Notes: generated by a model from the sequence alone, not told the origin. Positions 9,814 to 21,222 are shown, numbered from the stretch's first letter. The stretch is DNA of 64,000 nt from Limnoperna fortunei (GCA_944474755.1 OX104112.1:53332774-53396773), one strand, 5' to 3'. Made by a program: numbers and translations.

Positions 9814-11519
9814 TTCGGTAGTACGAGTACAAGTACCAGTACCGAGGATTCCACGTGTATTTCAGAAACTGATGACGATGCGACTTCGGTTAATAAAACT
9901 AATTCATTTTTCTATGTTACTGTCTGTTTTAAGAAATTAAAAGTTTCTGCGTTATTAGATTGTGGTAGTGACATTAGTATTATTTCTGAAGAACTTTAAA
10001 AGTCTTTGCCGTTTTCAATGAAAAGTGACATTGATGTTAAATTACATGACAAATGCGTATTAGCAAATGGTTCGAAAATTGAAGTTTTGGGCACCGTGGA
10101 TATTAAAATGACTATTTCCGGTTTGCGAAAGGTGATATCATGTTACGTTTTCAAAACAGCTTCTCATCCGATTAATCTTGGCATGGATTATTGGAGACGG
10201 AATAAAATAAATTTAGATTTTGCCGAAATGAAGGCTACGTCTAAGAACATGACCGTATTTTGTACAAAACGTGTGACGGTTCCGCCACGCACAGAAATGT
10301 TGGTATGGGGTAAAGTTCAGGCCGGTGTTTATGGCGATCAAGGAATTTGTACCTCTGGAAAATATTTAGCGAAGAAAGGTGTGTTAATTTCCAAAGCCGT
10401 CGTCACTGTTACAAAAGAAAGACGTGTGCCGATAAAAGTACTCAATCCATACAATGACAATGTCATAATACACAAAGGAAAACCGCTAGCCCAATTTAGT
10501 CGTCTGTCAACAGATCAATCAATTGAAGCTGTGTTAAATTCTACTTCAGGTCACAAAGTTCAAAATGTTAAAATTATTACTAATGAGAAAAGTGACAAAC
10601 ATTCTGAAAATAAATATAAGACGGATTTTATTAAATGTTTTGATATGTCAGACTCAGCGTTAAATGAACGCCAGAAAAATGATTTTGAAAACTTTTTATT
10701 CAACAATAAAGATATTTTTGTTACACCAGATAATCCTGATCTTGGGTTTACCGATCTTGTTCAGCATAAGATCATTTTGAAAAAAGATTATAAACCGAAA
10801 CATCAGCGTCCGTACCCTTTACCACCCGACAAGCGCGAGGTATTACGGCATCATCTTGATGAACTTTTAGCGCAGAGAATTATATGTTCTGTAGATCCGA
10901 ACGAGGATTTACCGATTACTAGTCCGGTAGTTTTAGTGACAAAGCGTTCAAAAAGGAAGTCCGGTTCGGCATGTGACAAGGAATCCAGCCTTTCACAGTA
11001 TCGATTTTGTTGCGATTTTCGGTATTTAAACTCGCAATGTGAAACGTTTAGCTATGCAATACCAGACTTGCAGGAATTGACAGAGTCGTTTACTGAACGT
11101 AAACCAAACTTTATTTCGTCCGTTGATCTTTCGTCCGGATTCTTTCAAATGAAAATTCACCCAGATAGTTCGAAATATACGTCATTCAACACATGCTACG
11201 GTACTTTTAAATTTCAGCGTTTGCCCATGGGACTTAGTTCTTCGCCGAACTCATTCCAGTTACTGATGGACAAAGTCTTACGTGGTTTAACTTTTCGTTC
11301 TTGTTTATGCTATCTCGACGACGTCCTTATTTGTTCGGAAACATTCGAGGAACATGTAACAGATTTAGGTGAAATATTTGATCGCTTTCGACAAGCTGGT
11401 TTACAATTGAATCAGAAAAAGTGCTCATTCATGAAAAATAATTGTATTTTTCTCGGTCATCATATTTCAAGTGAAGGAATAAAGCCACCGCCTGATCGCG
11501 TACGTGCACTACAAGAGTA
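9814..11519 (+). CDS. Gypsy pol, protease and reverse transcriptase
   Basis: One frame is open from 9814, with a single stop (TAA, 9997-9999) just after the aspartic protease motif LLDCGSDISIIS, in which Cys replaces the usual Thr/Ser after the catalytic Asp. From 10006 the frame runs unbroken through the RT: FCCDFRYLN, SSVDLSSGFFQMKI (motif A), LPMGLSSSPNSFQ (motif B), CYLDDVLI (motif C), FLGHHIS. The RT thumb is cut at 11519/11524 by the BEL/Pao element; the nominal ORF runs to 11571 inside the BEL LTR. The same frame resumes at 19603. By family knowledge the products process gag-pol and copy the RNA into DNA. Confidence 0.9.
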
Positions 11520-11524
11520 TCCAT

Positions 11525-12222
11525 TGTACTGTAATTACATTACAGATTTTTATTCCTTCTTGGATTATTAATTATCGTGTAAGATTTATGTTTGAACAAT
11601 TAACCACATCTACTTATTGTTTGGATCGGTTTAGTATCCCAGTTTTTATGCAACTCCTCCGGACAGTCTCACATGTTTTTGCTTCCATCGAATTCTTTCT
11701 CTTCCGTGTGATGAAATACTTGACACGTTTTTTGGATCACCTTTATTTTAGAAGTTAAACCTTGCCGACGTACAGTGTAAGACAGTTTAAATTATTTTAT
11801 TAGACTTTCGGTCGTTTATTCTAATGTTTTACTTATTGTTGAAAGATTCGTTCATTGAAAGTTTACTTTCGCTTCGTCCTACTTTGGAACCTTATTGACC
11901 TTGATTCTCGTCAAAGGAATAGCCAGATGTGATTTTCGATAAATTTATTTAACTGTGATTGTCTTTTATTAATAGTTTATAAATTCTAGAGACTGTATAT
12001 TTTTATGGTTCTAAATTTAATTAACGTTATATTTGTAACTTTCTCTGATTCATACTTATGATTGTTTTATTTATGTTTCAGCAATTTACCTTCACTTCAT
12101 CTTCATACTCACTCACTCACTTGTATATTACGTGGTTTAATAAACGATCTTTCCCCGGATTTGTCGTATATTTGCCCCGTATATATATATTTTGGTTAGC
12201 TATCTGCCACACGGGCAGAATA
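11525..12222 (+). repeat. BEL/Pao 5' LTR
   Basis: Begins TGTACTGTAATTAC and ends GGGCAGAATA. It carries an AATAAA signal near 12139 and an (AT)n run near 12181-12190 that is two bases longer than in the 3' LTR. Confidence 0.93.
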
Positions 12223-12303
12223 GTAAATTGACTACACCTGGTTGGTTAACTTCTTCGGGGCACCGTTGTACGACTCGCGGGGTCAACACAACATCGCCAC
12301 ATA

Positions 12304-12989
12304 ATGAATCCAGAGGACGATCAGATGTCAGTCACGTCCAGAACACGGACATTGACGGAAAAAGGAAAAGAGCAGTACATCCAGAGGAGAGACAAGCTCT
12401 CGCAAGACGTTGAACTTCTTTGGTCCATGTGTGACGCAATCTTACAGGAGACCGACAACCCTCCGGCAGAGGCAAGAAAATGCCTGGAACTTGAACAAAA
12501 AGTTGTTAAAGCCTACACAAGGTACAAGCGGCTATGCGAGGAATACCTCGTGTTTGTAAAGGGCCAAAGAACAAATTTGGCAAATCAAGACTTGGATGTC
12601 ATAAGTCCAGTCATCGACGTTCGCCAGCGAATGTCTGACTCCGCTATAGCCAACCTGCATGAGGTACTAAAACAGACCAGCATGGCGAAGTCTGTTAAAA
12701 CAACAAAGTCAGAATCAAATAGCGAGACCAGCTCTCGTAAATCAAATACATCCAGTTTGGTCAAGAGAACACGAGCCAAAGCCGAGGCAGCAAAAGCAGC
12801 AATCGCCTTTGCGGAAAAACAGGCGCTTATGGCTAAGCTAGAAGCCGAAATGGAACAAGAGGCCGCCAGGCGAGAAGCGGAAGTTAACCGTAGAAAGGTC
12901 GAAATCAAAGCAGAGATGACTCTTTTAGAAACACAGCGACAGGCTGCCGAACTAGAAGCCGAAGCCCGAATTCTAAGAAGGAAGACGAC
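12304..12989 (+). CDS. BEL gag, N-terminal coiled-coil part
   Basis: The ORF starts at the first ATG downstream of the LTR, about 80 bases into the internal region. It encodes a hydrophilic protein with a long Ala/Glu/Lys/Arg-rich heptad stretch (about residues 150-225) that should form a coiled coil, as is common in BEL/Pao gag N-termini. A frameshift near 12975 moves the reading into frame 3, where EDDMEQ continues the acidic linker. The nominal ORF runs on to 13179 in the wrong frame. The sequence between is otherwise clean. By family knowledge it is a particle-forming protein. Confidence 0.82.
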
Positions 12990-14156
12990 ATGGAACAAGA
13001 TCTGGACGATCCACTTCCAGTTCCTTCCGACGACCCGCTTAAACTGGTCCAGGACTATGTCCAACAGCACAGCGTTCACAGCCAACAGGAATATCGGACT
13101 CAAAACGTGGATTACCACGTACCTGCTGCAATACCGAAATACACGAATCGTTTCTCTCGTCCCGCACGCTCGGGACTAGGTCTTTCCGGTAATCCTAAAG
13201 AAGAGCTAGATACGACCACAGCTGTCGCATTCGATACTCGAACTTCATACCATTCACGCGTTGGAGATATTGGACTTCCATCTGCAACATCTACGCCGAT
13301 GAACGATTGTGGACATATTCCAGTCACCCAGACACGGACTTCCGGGTTATTTAGTCTGAACACTAATGCACCTGTTTTTACGCCTTATCAAGACTATCCC
13401 ATGCACAGTGCATCAAGCCCCGTAGATGTAAGAAAACCAACATCCGGTTATCAGGATACGGGTTCAGACCCGACGCCTGCCATCACAAAGTTTCTATTGA
13501 GAAAGGACCTTATATTCTCCCGACTCAGTACTTTCAATGATAGGGCTGAGTCGTACCATATTTGGAAGTCGAGCTTCGAAAGTGTGGTAAGGGAACTGGA
13601 CGTCTCGGATTCGGAGAAGCTGGACCTATTGGTCAAATGGTTAGGAACCGAATCGTCGAAGCACGCGGTTAGTATTAGAGCATCCAATGCCGACAACCCA
13701 ACCAGAGGTCTACAACGTCTTTGGCAAAGACTTGATGAACGATATGGCTGTCCGGAAATGATCGAAGCTTCCCTTAAAACGAAGTTAACAGATTTCCCGA
13801 AGCTCACAAACAAAGATAACAAACGTCTCTACGAGTTGTCAGACATCTTGTCAGGGATCGAGTACATAAAGGAGAAACCACAGCTCAAGAATCTGTTGGC
13901 CTATTTCGATTCCTCCTCTGGAATAAGACCTATTGTGTCTAAACTTCCATTTGGTCTACAAGAAAAATGGACAACAAGAGCAGTAAGATACAATGACCAG
14001 CACTCTACTTCATTTCTTCCCTTTAAGGAATTTTCCGCATTCATACGGGAGATAAGTAGGATCAGAAACAACCCAGGGTTTACCTACGACTCAGAACCAG
14101 TTATTTCATCTCAAAAAGGGAGTTCGACAAGGTCCACATCTAAGCCCCAGGCTTAA
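12990..14156 (+). CDS. BEL gag, DUF1759-like domain
   Basis: This 388-codon frame continues the gag after the frameshift. Its first ATG at 12990 is probably internal. Residues about 165-370 match the DUF1759 gag domain of BEL/Pao elements: FNDRAESYHIWKSSFES, LLVKWLGTESSKHAV and LQRLWQRLDERYGCPEMIE. It is ended by TAA at 14154-14156. The same frame continues straight on into the zinc knuckles and protease at 14196, so this stop is a lesion in a single gag-pol frame and not the natural end. Confidence 0.88.
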   Translation: MEQDLDDPLPVPSDDPLKLVQDYVQQHSVHSQQEYRTQNVDYHVPAAIPKYTNRFSRPARSGLGLSGNPKEELDTTTAVAFDTRTSYHSRVGDIGLPSATSTPMNDCGHIPVTQTRTSGLFSLNTNAPVFTPYQDYPMHSASSPVDVRKPTSGYQDTGSDPTPAITKFLLRKDLIFSRLSTFNDRAESYHIWKSSFESVVRELDVSDSEKLDLLVKWLGTESSKHAVSIRASNADNPTRGLQRLWQRLDERYGCPEMIEASLKTKLTDFPKLTNKDNKRLYELSDILSGIEYIKEKPQLKNLLAYFDSSSGIRPIVSKLPFGLQEKWTTRAVRYNDQHSTSFLPFKEFSAFIREISRIRNNPGFTYDSEPVISSQKGSSTRSTSKPQA

Positions 14157-16190
14157 ATCGGTGTTCATAAAACCGAAGCGTCAAGCGTCAATCAATTGGC
14201 AGACAGGCTTGAAAAATGCATCTTGCATGGCTCCAAACATTCATTAAATGACTGCCGTGGATTCCGTTCTAAACCTATGCAGGAACGCAGAACTCTTCTG
14301 AAAGACAACAAAGTTTGTTTTAAGTGTTGCAACTCCAATAAACACGTAAGCCGGGATTGTCCCGTCAGTGTTTCATGCAAGGAGTGTGGTAGTAAACAGC
14401 ATACCACTGCTCTTCACGTTAACAAGAGCAACAAACCTGCTTCTCAATCAATGCCTAAGCCCGCACAAAATAACGGCGGGGAGTCAGGGAGCACAACTAC
14501 CGTTAACACGGTCAACTCATCCTGCACTGAAATATGTAAAGAATATGGTGGAAAATCTTGTGCAAAAATACTCCCAGTTATTGTGTTTCGCAAGGACCAC
14601 CCGGGATACACGAAGAAAACGTACGCCATAATCGACGACCAGAGCAACAGATCCTTAGCCTCTCCAGAATTCTTTCAGTATTTCAATGTACGGGACGTTC
14701 CCGAGACGTATACGCTTTCCACCTGCTCTGGAAAGATCACGACTTCTGGAAGGCGAGGGAAGGACTTTATTGTAACTACAATTCATGGCAGCGACCCATT
14801 AGTTTTACCTGTCCTAATAGAATGCGACAACATACCCGACAACAGGAACGAGATTCCGACACCGGATATTGCAAACAAACACCCTCACTTAGGAGAAATA
14901 GCGAAACACCTCTCACCTTTGGATGATAGTTGCAGTATCATGCTTCTCATCGGTCGGGATCTACCGGAAGCTCATCACGTGCACGATCAAAAGCTTGGAC
15001 CCATAAAAGCTCCATACGCCCAACGACTCAAACTTGGCTGGGTCGTAGTCGTCGAAACATGCTTAGACAAGCAACATGCACCCACCGACATCAATGTAAA
15101 CAGGACATATGTATCGACTTCCGGTCGCCCCACGGTTTTAAAACCGTGCGAAAACAACTTTGAGATACGGGAACAATTGCCGAAGAACAATAGCATAGGA
15201 CAAGATGTGTTTGTCAGGACACCTGACGATGATAAACCAGGGATGTCTCACGATGATAAACTGTTCAAGAAACAGATGGACGACGAATTTGTGAGAGACG
15301 ACACGGGAAGCTGGGTTGCACCCCTGCCTTTCCGAGCTACAAGACCACGCCTACCCAACAATAGGGATCAAGCTGTTCAGAGAGCGAAAATGTTGGACAC
15401 TAGTCTAAAGAAGAACCCCTTGAAGAAGGCACACTTCATTGATTTTATGGGAAACATACTGGACAACAACCACGCGGAAGTTGCTCCACCGTTAAAGGAA
15501 AACGAGGAATGCTGGTACCTTCCACTATTTGGTGTCTATCACCCGAAAAAGCCCGATAAGATTCGTGGTGTCTTTGACTCCTCAGCAAAATACAACGGGA
15601 TCTCTTTGAACAACGTTTTGTTGACGGGTCCAGACCTGACAGACAGTTTACTCGGAGTTCTTGTACGCTTTCGGAGAGAAAAGATTGCCGTAACAGCTGA
15701 TGTACAGCACATGTTTCATTGCTTCGTGAATCGAGACGACCATCGAAATTACCTACGTTTTCTGTGGTACAAGGACAACAACCCAAATGAAGAACTTATA
15801 GAGTACCGTATGCGTGTCCATGTGTTCGGTAATAGCCCATCACCAACAGTAGCCACACTAGGTCTACGAAAGGCAGCCTTAGAATCCGAGTCAAAATACG
15901 GTAGCCATGTACCGAACTACGTTGACGATGGTTTGCCCTCTTGCGCAACACCGCAAGAGGCAGTTACCCTCATGAAGGACACCCAGAATGCATTGATGAA
16001 ATACGGGAATTTGCGATTGCATAAGTTTGCATCTAACAGCCCAGAAGTAATGGCTGCGTTTCCTCCCAGTGATCTGGCTAGCAACCTAAAGGACTTAAAC
16101 TTGGACGCAGATGATAAGCCTCTTCAGAGAAGCCTCGGACTTATATGGGACGTCAACACTGACAACTTCCTGTTTCAGCTATCTACATAA
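14157..16190 (+). CDS. BEL pol, zinc knuckle, protease and reverse transcriptase
   Basis: It is read in the same frame as the preceding gag. In order: Cys/His knuckles (CFKCCNSNKHVSRDC, then CKECGSKQHTTALH), a BEL-type aspartic protease around AIIDDQSNRSLAS, in which Asp-Gln replaces the usual Ser/Thr-Gly neighbour, and the RT with VFDSSAKYNGISLN, TADVQHMFHCF (motif A), FGNSPSPTVATLGL (motif B) and NYVDDGL (motif C). A TAA at 16188-16190 ends the open frame, and homology continues past it. The first in-frame start-like codon is at 14196. Confidence in class is high. Confidence 0.9.
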   Translation: MGVHKTEASSVNQLADRLEKCILHGSKHSLNDCRGFRSKPMQERRTLLKDNKVCFKCCNSNKHVSRDCPVSVSCKECGSKQHTTALHVNKSNKPASQSMPKPAQNNGGESGSTTTVNTVNSSCTEICKEYGGKSCAKILPVIVFRKDHPGYTKKTYAIIDDQSNRSLASPEFFQYFNVRDVPETYTLSTCSGKITTSGRRGKDFIVTTIHGSDPLVLPVLIECDNIPDNRNEIPTPDIANKHPHLGEIAKHLSPLDDSCSIMLLIGRDLPEAHHVHDQKLGPIKAPYAQRLKLGWVVVVETCLDKQHAPTDINVNRTYVSTSGRPTVLKPCENNFEIREQLPKNNSIGQDVFVRTPDDDKPGMSHDDKLFKKQMDDEFVRDDTGSWVAPLPFRATRPRLPNNRDQAVQRAKMLDTSLKKNPLKKAHFIDFMGNILDNNHAEVAPPLKENEECWYLPLFGVYHPKKPDKIRGVFDSSAKYNGISLNNVLLTGPDLTDSLLGVLVRFRREKIAVTADVQHMFHCFVNRDDHRNYLRFLWYKDNNPNEELIEYRMRVHVFGNSPSPTVATLGLRKAALESESKYGSHVPNYVDDGLPSCATPQEAVTLMKDTQNALMKYGNLRLHKFASNSPEVMAAFPPSDLASNLKDLNLDADDKPLQRSLGLIWDVNTDNFLFQLST

Positions 16191-17393
16191 GACAAACCAG
16201 TCACACGAAGAGGTATACTCTCCACAATCAATAGTATCTTCGATCCGCTCGGGTTTCTTGCTCCCGTTATTATTCACGGGAAACTTCTGCTCAGAACATT
16301 AGTATCAGAAACCATAGACTGGGATCAGCCTGTATCAGGCGAGTTGGCCATTGAATGGGAAAACTGGAGGGACTCCCTACACGAAATTGAGAATCTACGC
16401 ATTCCACGCACATATGTGGCTAACCTTAACAAAGCCAACAGAAGGGAACTACACGTGTTCTCTGATGCGTCAGAAAAGGCCATTGCAGCTGTTGTGTACT
16501 TAAGAACCGTAGAAACAGTCGGGGAACCACAACTTGGATTTGTTCTCGGAAAGACGAAAGTGACACCTATAAGCGGCCATACCATCCCTCGACTAGAACT
16601 ATGCGCGGCTGTGCTTGCCGTAGAACTCGCCCAAAGTGCTGTTGATCACCTTCAACTTTCCATCGACGAAGTCAAATATTATACCGATAGTCGTGTAGTT
16701 TTGGGTTACATCAGTAATGATACCCGTAGATTCTACACTTACGTCGCCAACAGAGTGGAGAAAATTCGGAAACATAGCAAGCCCGACGAATGGAACTACG
16801 TGCGGTCTAACTTGAACCCAGCTGATTCAGGAACTAGATTTTTCCAACATTCTGATATACACGACAGCGATTGGCTCTTGGGACCCAAACGATTGCTTAT
16901 TAACGTTCAGTCGGAGACAACAGATGCATCCCAACATACTCTTGTGGAAGCCGAAACGGACAAAGAGATACGACCTGTCGTAAAAGTCGCCAAAACTTGT
17001 ACTGTAGATCACATACCAACTTTGGATGAGCGATTTTCCGACTTTTCATCTTGGTCAAAATTGACTCAGTTCATTGCTGTTCTCAAAGCTGCTGCCCGCA
17101 AATTCCACGGGCACAAATCGGCATCTTTGTGCACACGGATTGATATTCGTCAGGACGCTGAACGATTCATTATCAGGGAAGTTCAATCCCGTATATTTGG
17201 CGAAGAGATCGAGTGTCTTCTTCATTCGGAACCAGTTTCTCGTCGAAGCGCAATTGCCAAACTAAATCCTTTCTTAGATGAACTCGGACTTCTCAGAGTT
17301 GGCGGGCGCATTGTCAAATCTGACCTGCCATTCATGGAAAAGCTACCTCTAGTAATCCCAGGACGTCATCATATCGCCGACTTACTCGTTTGA
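16191..17393 (+). CDS. BEL pol, Peptidase_A17-like and RNase H region
   Basis: Directly after the stop the same frame encodes ILSTINSIFDPLGFLAPV, the classic start of the A17-like region of BEL/Pao pol. LHVFSDASEKAIAAVVYLR and YYTDSRVVLGYI follow as RNase H-like Asp-containing blocks. The first in-frame ATG is at 16344. A TGA at 17391-17393 interrupts it where an integrase zinc finger begins; a CGA-to-TGA change would explain it. By family knowledge this part degrades the RNA strand during reverse transcription. Confidence 0.88.
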   Translation, partial: DKPVTRRGILSTINSIFDPLGFLAPVIIHGKLLLRTLVSETIDWDQPVSGELAIEWENWRDSLHEIENLRIPRTYVANLNKANRRELHVFSDASEKAIAAVVYLRTVETVGEPQLGFVLGKTKVTPISGHTIPRLELCAAVLAVELAQSAVDHLQLSIDEVKYYTDSRVVLGYISNDTRRFYTYVANRVEKIRKHSKPDEWNYVRSNLNPADSGTRFFQHSDIHDSDWLLGPKRLLINVQSETTDASQHTLVEAETDKEIRPVVKVAKTCTVDHIPTLDERFSDFSSWSKLTQFIAVLKAAARKFHGHKSASLCTRIDIRQDAERFIIREVQSRIFGEEIECLLHSEPVSRRSAIAKLNPFLDELGLLRVGGRIVKSDLPFMEKLPLVIPGRHHIADLLV

Positions 17394-18533
17394 CACTTCC
17401 ACCATCAAGTAAAACACCAAGGACGACATTTTAAGGAAGGAGCTATTCGAGCTGCTGGATTCTGGATCATAGGCGCTAAACGGACAATTTCCTCAGTACT
17501 TCATAAGTGCGTCTTATGCCGAACATTACGTGGCAGACATGAATCTCTAATCATGGCCGACTTGCCAGCAGATCGCCTAGAACCGTCACCGCCATTTACC
17601 AACGTTGGAGTGGACGCCTTTGGACCATGGGAAGTGGTAGCCCGCAAAACACGTGGTGGACTTGCGAGGGCTAAAAGATGGGCCATACGTTTTACCTGCT
17701 TGGTGACAAGAGCTGTGCACATCGAACTCGTGGACGAGATGAGTTCTTCTGCATTCATTAACGCACTGACCTGTTTCATATCAATCCGCGGGAAAGTGAA
17801 AACCTTCCGATCCGACTGTGGAACCAACTTCGTCGGTGCTATTGACAAAATAGGAGTCGACGCAATCAACGTTGAAGACAATCAAATGCGGAAACATATG
17901 CTCGAATCCGAAACTGTTTGGATATTCAACGCACCCCATTCGTCCCACATGCGCGGTGCTTGGGAACGGATGAATGGGATCACTAGAAGGATCCTGGACT
18001 CTATGCTTCTAGAAAATCCAGGACGGACCTTAACTCACGACGTGTTAAACACATTCATGGCCGAGGCAAGCGCCATCATTAATTCTCGACCGCTTGTTCC
18101 AGTCTCATCGGACTCGGAAAACCCGCTCATCTTGACACCTTCTATGCTACTAACGCAGAAAACGGACTACGTATTTTCCATCGACTCTAAGGAGCCATTC
18201 TCCAAACAGGATCTCTGTCTAGCGGAGTGGAGACGGGTTGGTGCCCTCTCGAGCATGTTTTGGTCCAGATGGCGCAAGGAATACCTAACCCTACTTCAAC
18301 AACGTAGAAAGTGGACAGAGCCACAGAGAGACATTATCGTCGGAGACATCGTTCTTATCCGTGATAGGAACTTAGATCGTAACAAATGGCCTACAGGACT
18401 TGTGACTGACGTCTTTAAGAGTGAAGATGGACACACCAGGAAAGCCGAAGTGCGTGTCATCGTGGACGGGAAACCTGCAAAATATACTCGACCGATTGTC
18501 GACATGATTCTTCTGGTGGAAAGCATCTTGTAA
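17394..18533 (+). CDS. BEL pol, integrase
   Basis: After the TGA the frame gives an H2C2 zinc finger (HFHHQVKHQG ... CVLCRTL), then the integrase core with the three acidic residues in context: VGVDAFGPW, FRSDCGTNF and MRGAWERMNG. The C-terminus has WRRVGALSSMFWSRWRKEYL, the DUF5641-like tail typical of BEL/Pao. From 17553 the ORF has no break and ends in TAA at 18531-18533. It would act in the nucleus to join the cDNA to the chromosome. About 370 bp of non-coding sequence separate it from the 3' LTR. Confidence 0.9.
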   Translation, partial: HFHHQVKHQGRHFKEGAIRAAGFWIIGAKRTISSVLHKCVLCRTLRGRHESLIMADLPADRLEPSPPFTNVGVDAFGPWEVVARKTRGGLARAKRWAIRFTCLVTRAVHIELVDEMSSSAFINALTCFISIRGKVKTFRSDCGTNFVGAIDKIGVDAINVEDNQMRKHMLESETVWIFNAPHSSHMRGAWERMNGITRRILDSMLLENPGRTLTHDVLNTFMAEASAIINSRPLVPVSSDSENPLILTPSMLLTQKTDYVFSIDSKEPFSKQDLCLAEWRRVGALSSMFWSRWRKEYLTLLQQRRKWTEPQRDIIVGDIVLIRDRNLDRNKWPTGLVTDVFKSEDGHTRKAEVRVIVDGKPAKYTRPIVDMILLVESIL

Positions 18534-18902
18534 CTTTCCTCTAGGGACTATTCCAGTGTACATATAACTGTTTGTTTCTCTCGATACATTTGAGATTTCC
18601 AATTGTAACCCGCCTGTGTCCGGTCTGTGAACACGTCGTTCCTTCCCACGCCATTCGTGGCAACGATGGAGCTACAGATCTACTCTTCCCATTGGGCAAC
18701 GCTGGAAGCCACACAACGATGGAACTCCAGAACTATAACCGTTGGATCGTTTTCTGAACTGTACATGTGTATATACCGTTAAGTGTTATTCTTGAATGAC
18801 CTTTGGATTTATGTGATATTAATTGGATATTGGAATATATTCGTTTTCATATTTTTCATCTAGAAAATTAGGGAAATATTCACAAGAATATTTGGCGGGG
18901 AG
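18534..18902 (+). other. BEL 3' untranslated region and polypurine tract
   Basis: No ORF of note. GGCGGGGAG directly before the 3' LTR is the likely plus-strand primer site. Confidence 0.7.
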
Positions 18903-19598
18903 TGTACTGTAATTACATTACAGATTTTTATTCCTTCTTGGATTATTAATTATCGTGTAAGATTTATGTTTGAACAATTAACCACATCTACTTGTTGTTT
19001 GGATCGGTTTAGCATCCCAGTTTTTATGCAACTCCTCCGGACAGTCTCACAGGTTTTAGCTTCCTCCGAATTCTTTCTCTTCCGTGTAATGAAATACTTG
19101 ACACGTTTTTTGGATCACCTTTATTTTAGAAGTTAAACCTTGCCGACGTACAGTGTAAGACAGTTTAAATTATTTTATTAGACTTTCGGTCGTTTATTCT
19201 AATGTTTTACTTATTGTTGAAAGATTCGTTCATTGAAAGTTTACTTTCGCTTCGTCCTTCTTTGGAACCTTATTGACCTTGATTCTCGTCAAAGGAATAG
19301 CCAGATGTGATTTTCGATAAATTTATTTAACTGTGATTGTCTTTTATTAATAGTTTATAAATTCTAGAGACTGTATATTTTTATGGTTCTAAATTTGATT
19401 AACGTTATATTTGTAACTTTCTCTGATTCATACTTATGATTGTTGTATTTATGTTTCAGCAATTTACCTTCACTTCATCTTCATACTCACTCACTCACTT
19501 GTATATTACGTGGTTTAATAAACGATCTTTCCCCGGATTTGCCGTATATTTGCCCCGTATATATATTTTGGTTAGCTATCTGCCACACGGGCAGAATA
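18903..19598 (+). repeat. BEL/Pao 3' LTR
   Basis: Matches 11525-12222 with about ten substitutions. Ends GCAGAATA, followed by the TCCAT target duplicate and the resumed Gypsy pol frame. Confidence 0.93.
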
Positions 19599-21222
19599 TC
19601 CATCGCCTAAGAATGCCAAACAATTACGCCGAGTTCTAGGGCTTTTCAATTGGTTTCGAAAATTTATACCTCAATACAGTGCAGTAACGCAACAGCTCAC
19701 AAAATTATTACGAAAAGGAGCCGTTTTCCAGTAGACAAATGAACACGAAACAGCGTTCTTAGAACTGAAAACGCGTTTGCTACATTCCGATGTTTTAGCA
19801 TTTCCGCGGTTCGACATTCCATTTTATTTGTCGGTAGATACATCAGCAGAAGGAATCGGTTATATGCTTTACCAACGGCATCCCGATAAAAATGGTACAG
19901 AAGACAAAATTCAGATTATACGTTTCGATTCAAAATCTTTGAATCACTGGCAAAAGTCGTTTGGCCCGACAAAACTTGAGCTTCTCGGTGTCGTAACAAG
20001 TATAACAGATTGTTCCAGCTACTTGCGTGGAAATCGGTTTACTGTAGAGTGCGATCATCAAGCAATCCGACCACTCATTGAGAAACAACTTAAAGGTGCC
20101 ATTTACGATCGCTGGCTAGCCATACTTCAGCAGTATAATTTCGACATACGATACAAACCAGCTGCACAAATGCAGGTGCCCGATGCGTTGTCGCGATGCA
20201 TGAGATCAGACGCGTCCGATGGCATATCTAGCCCCGAAGAAGCGGATCCGTTCTTTCCGTATATGACGGAACACAGTGGTAAAATTAAATTTGCTGAAGC
20301 GCCTCGAAATACCGATATAATCAAAGTTAATTATGTCGACATTATCACCGATTTAGAAGGGTATACGGCTGATTCAGAAGAGGATGTTGTTGAAAAAGCT
20401 AGAAATAATAGTATTTCTGTAGCTTGTGTTCGTCGACCTACACTAGCATCGCGTACAAGTGTCCCTACAGTGGGAAATATCGCATCAGTAAATTTTGATA
20501 TCAGTAGAAATGATAACATTTCTGACGACAGTGATAACCGTAATACTTGTGACAACAGAGTGATCAGTAATGGAATCAATTCTGAGGTCAGAAATAATAG
20601 TATTTCTACCAATTGTGTAAATAAAATTTCTGTTAATTCATGTACACATTTTAAGGAAGCCTCGCTTTGGAAACTCATTGAAGCGGCTGTTCCAAAGACA
20701 CAAATTGAAAACGGAATTTATAGTAATTCTGTTGTCTCTAAATCGTTGGAGATTGAAGACGAAATTGAAGATCAATTTGTGAACTATCTGTTAATACAGT
20801 CTCGAAAAACAAAACATCTGAAGAAGATACCGCAACTGAAGAAAGCATGGTCAAAGAGACAATTGAACTTTTCAAAAAGTCGGATATTATGCCCATCAAG
20901 CGTCAAATTATTACAGAGAAAAGATCAGAAATTACAACCGATAATTTATTATTTAGAACATGGAACTGTGCCAAAATTGCAAAGAGAGGCACGTGGCTTA
21001 ATAGTTAAATGTGCGGACTATATAATGTCGAACGATTTGCTATACCATGTTCGCAATGCTAAGAACAAAAGAAATACAGACCATTGTTCGAAATACCAGT
21101 TAGTTTTGCCGAATATTTTAGTTCGACCAGTTTTGGAGCAATTCCACGATTCGCCGATGGGAGGACATGGTGGAATTCAAGCAACTATCGATTTGATTAC
21201 CGAGCATTTCTATTTTGAGTAA
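19599..21222 (+). CDS. Gypsy pol, RNase H and integrase zinc finger
   Basis: The frame interrupted at 11519 resumes here with the RT thumb (LRRVLGLFNWFRKFIPQYS), exactly in register across the 5-bp duplication. A TAG at 19732-19734 follows, then an ORF from 19777 with RNase H (LSVDTSAEGIGYMLYQ, KLELLGVV, CDHQAI) and the connection ending in DALSRCM. A long low-complexity Asn/Ser/Asp-rich linker spans about residues 200-290 of that ORF. Then comes the integrase H2C2 start (FHDSPMGGHGGIQATI). A TAA at 21220-21222 ends it within the zinc finger, before CHDC. The linker is unusual for Gypsy elements. Confidence 0.9.

Larger units (their letters stand above)
11525..19598 (+). mobile_element. BEL/Pao LTR retrotransposon inserted in the Gypsy pol gene
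   Basis: LTRs of 698 and 696 bp bound the element, with the 5-bp target duplication TCCAT at 11520-11524 and 19599-19603. It lies on the same strand as its host. It encodes gag (coiled coil and DUF1759-like), a zinc-knuckle/aspartic protease region, RT with YVDD, an A17-like and RNase H region, and a DDE integrase with a DUF5641-like tail. Polypurine tract GGCGGGGAG lies at 18894-18902. There are three in-frame stops (14154, 16188, 17391) and one frameshift (about 12975), so it is close to intact but dead. The two LTRs differ by about ten substitutions and one dinucleotide indel, counted by eye. Confidence 0.94.

Noticed and set aside
12585..13118. 177-codon minus-strand ORF in the BEL gag region
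   Set aside because: Shadow of the coding strand; its Ala/Ser-rich content mirrors the Ala/Glu-rich coiled coil on plus.
20331..20678. 115-codon minus-strand ORF in Gypsy pol
   Set aside because: Lies entirely opposite the pol linker and has no recognisable domain.
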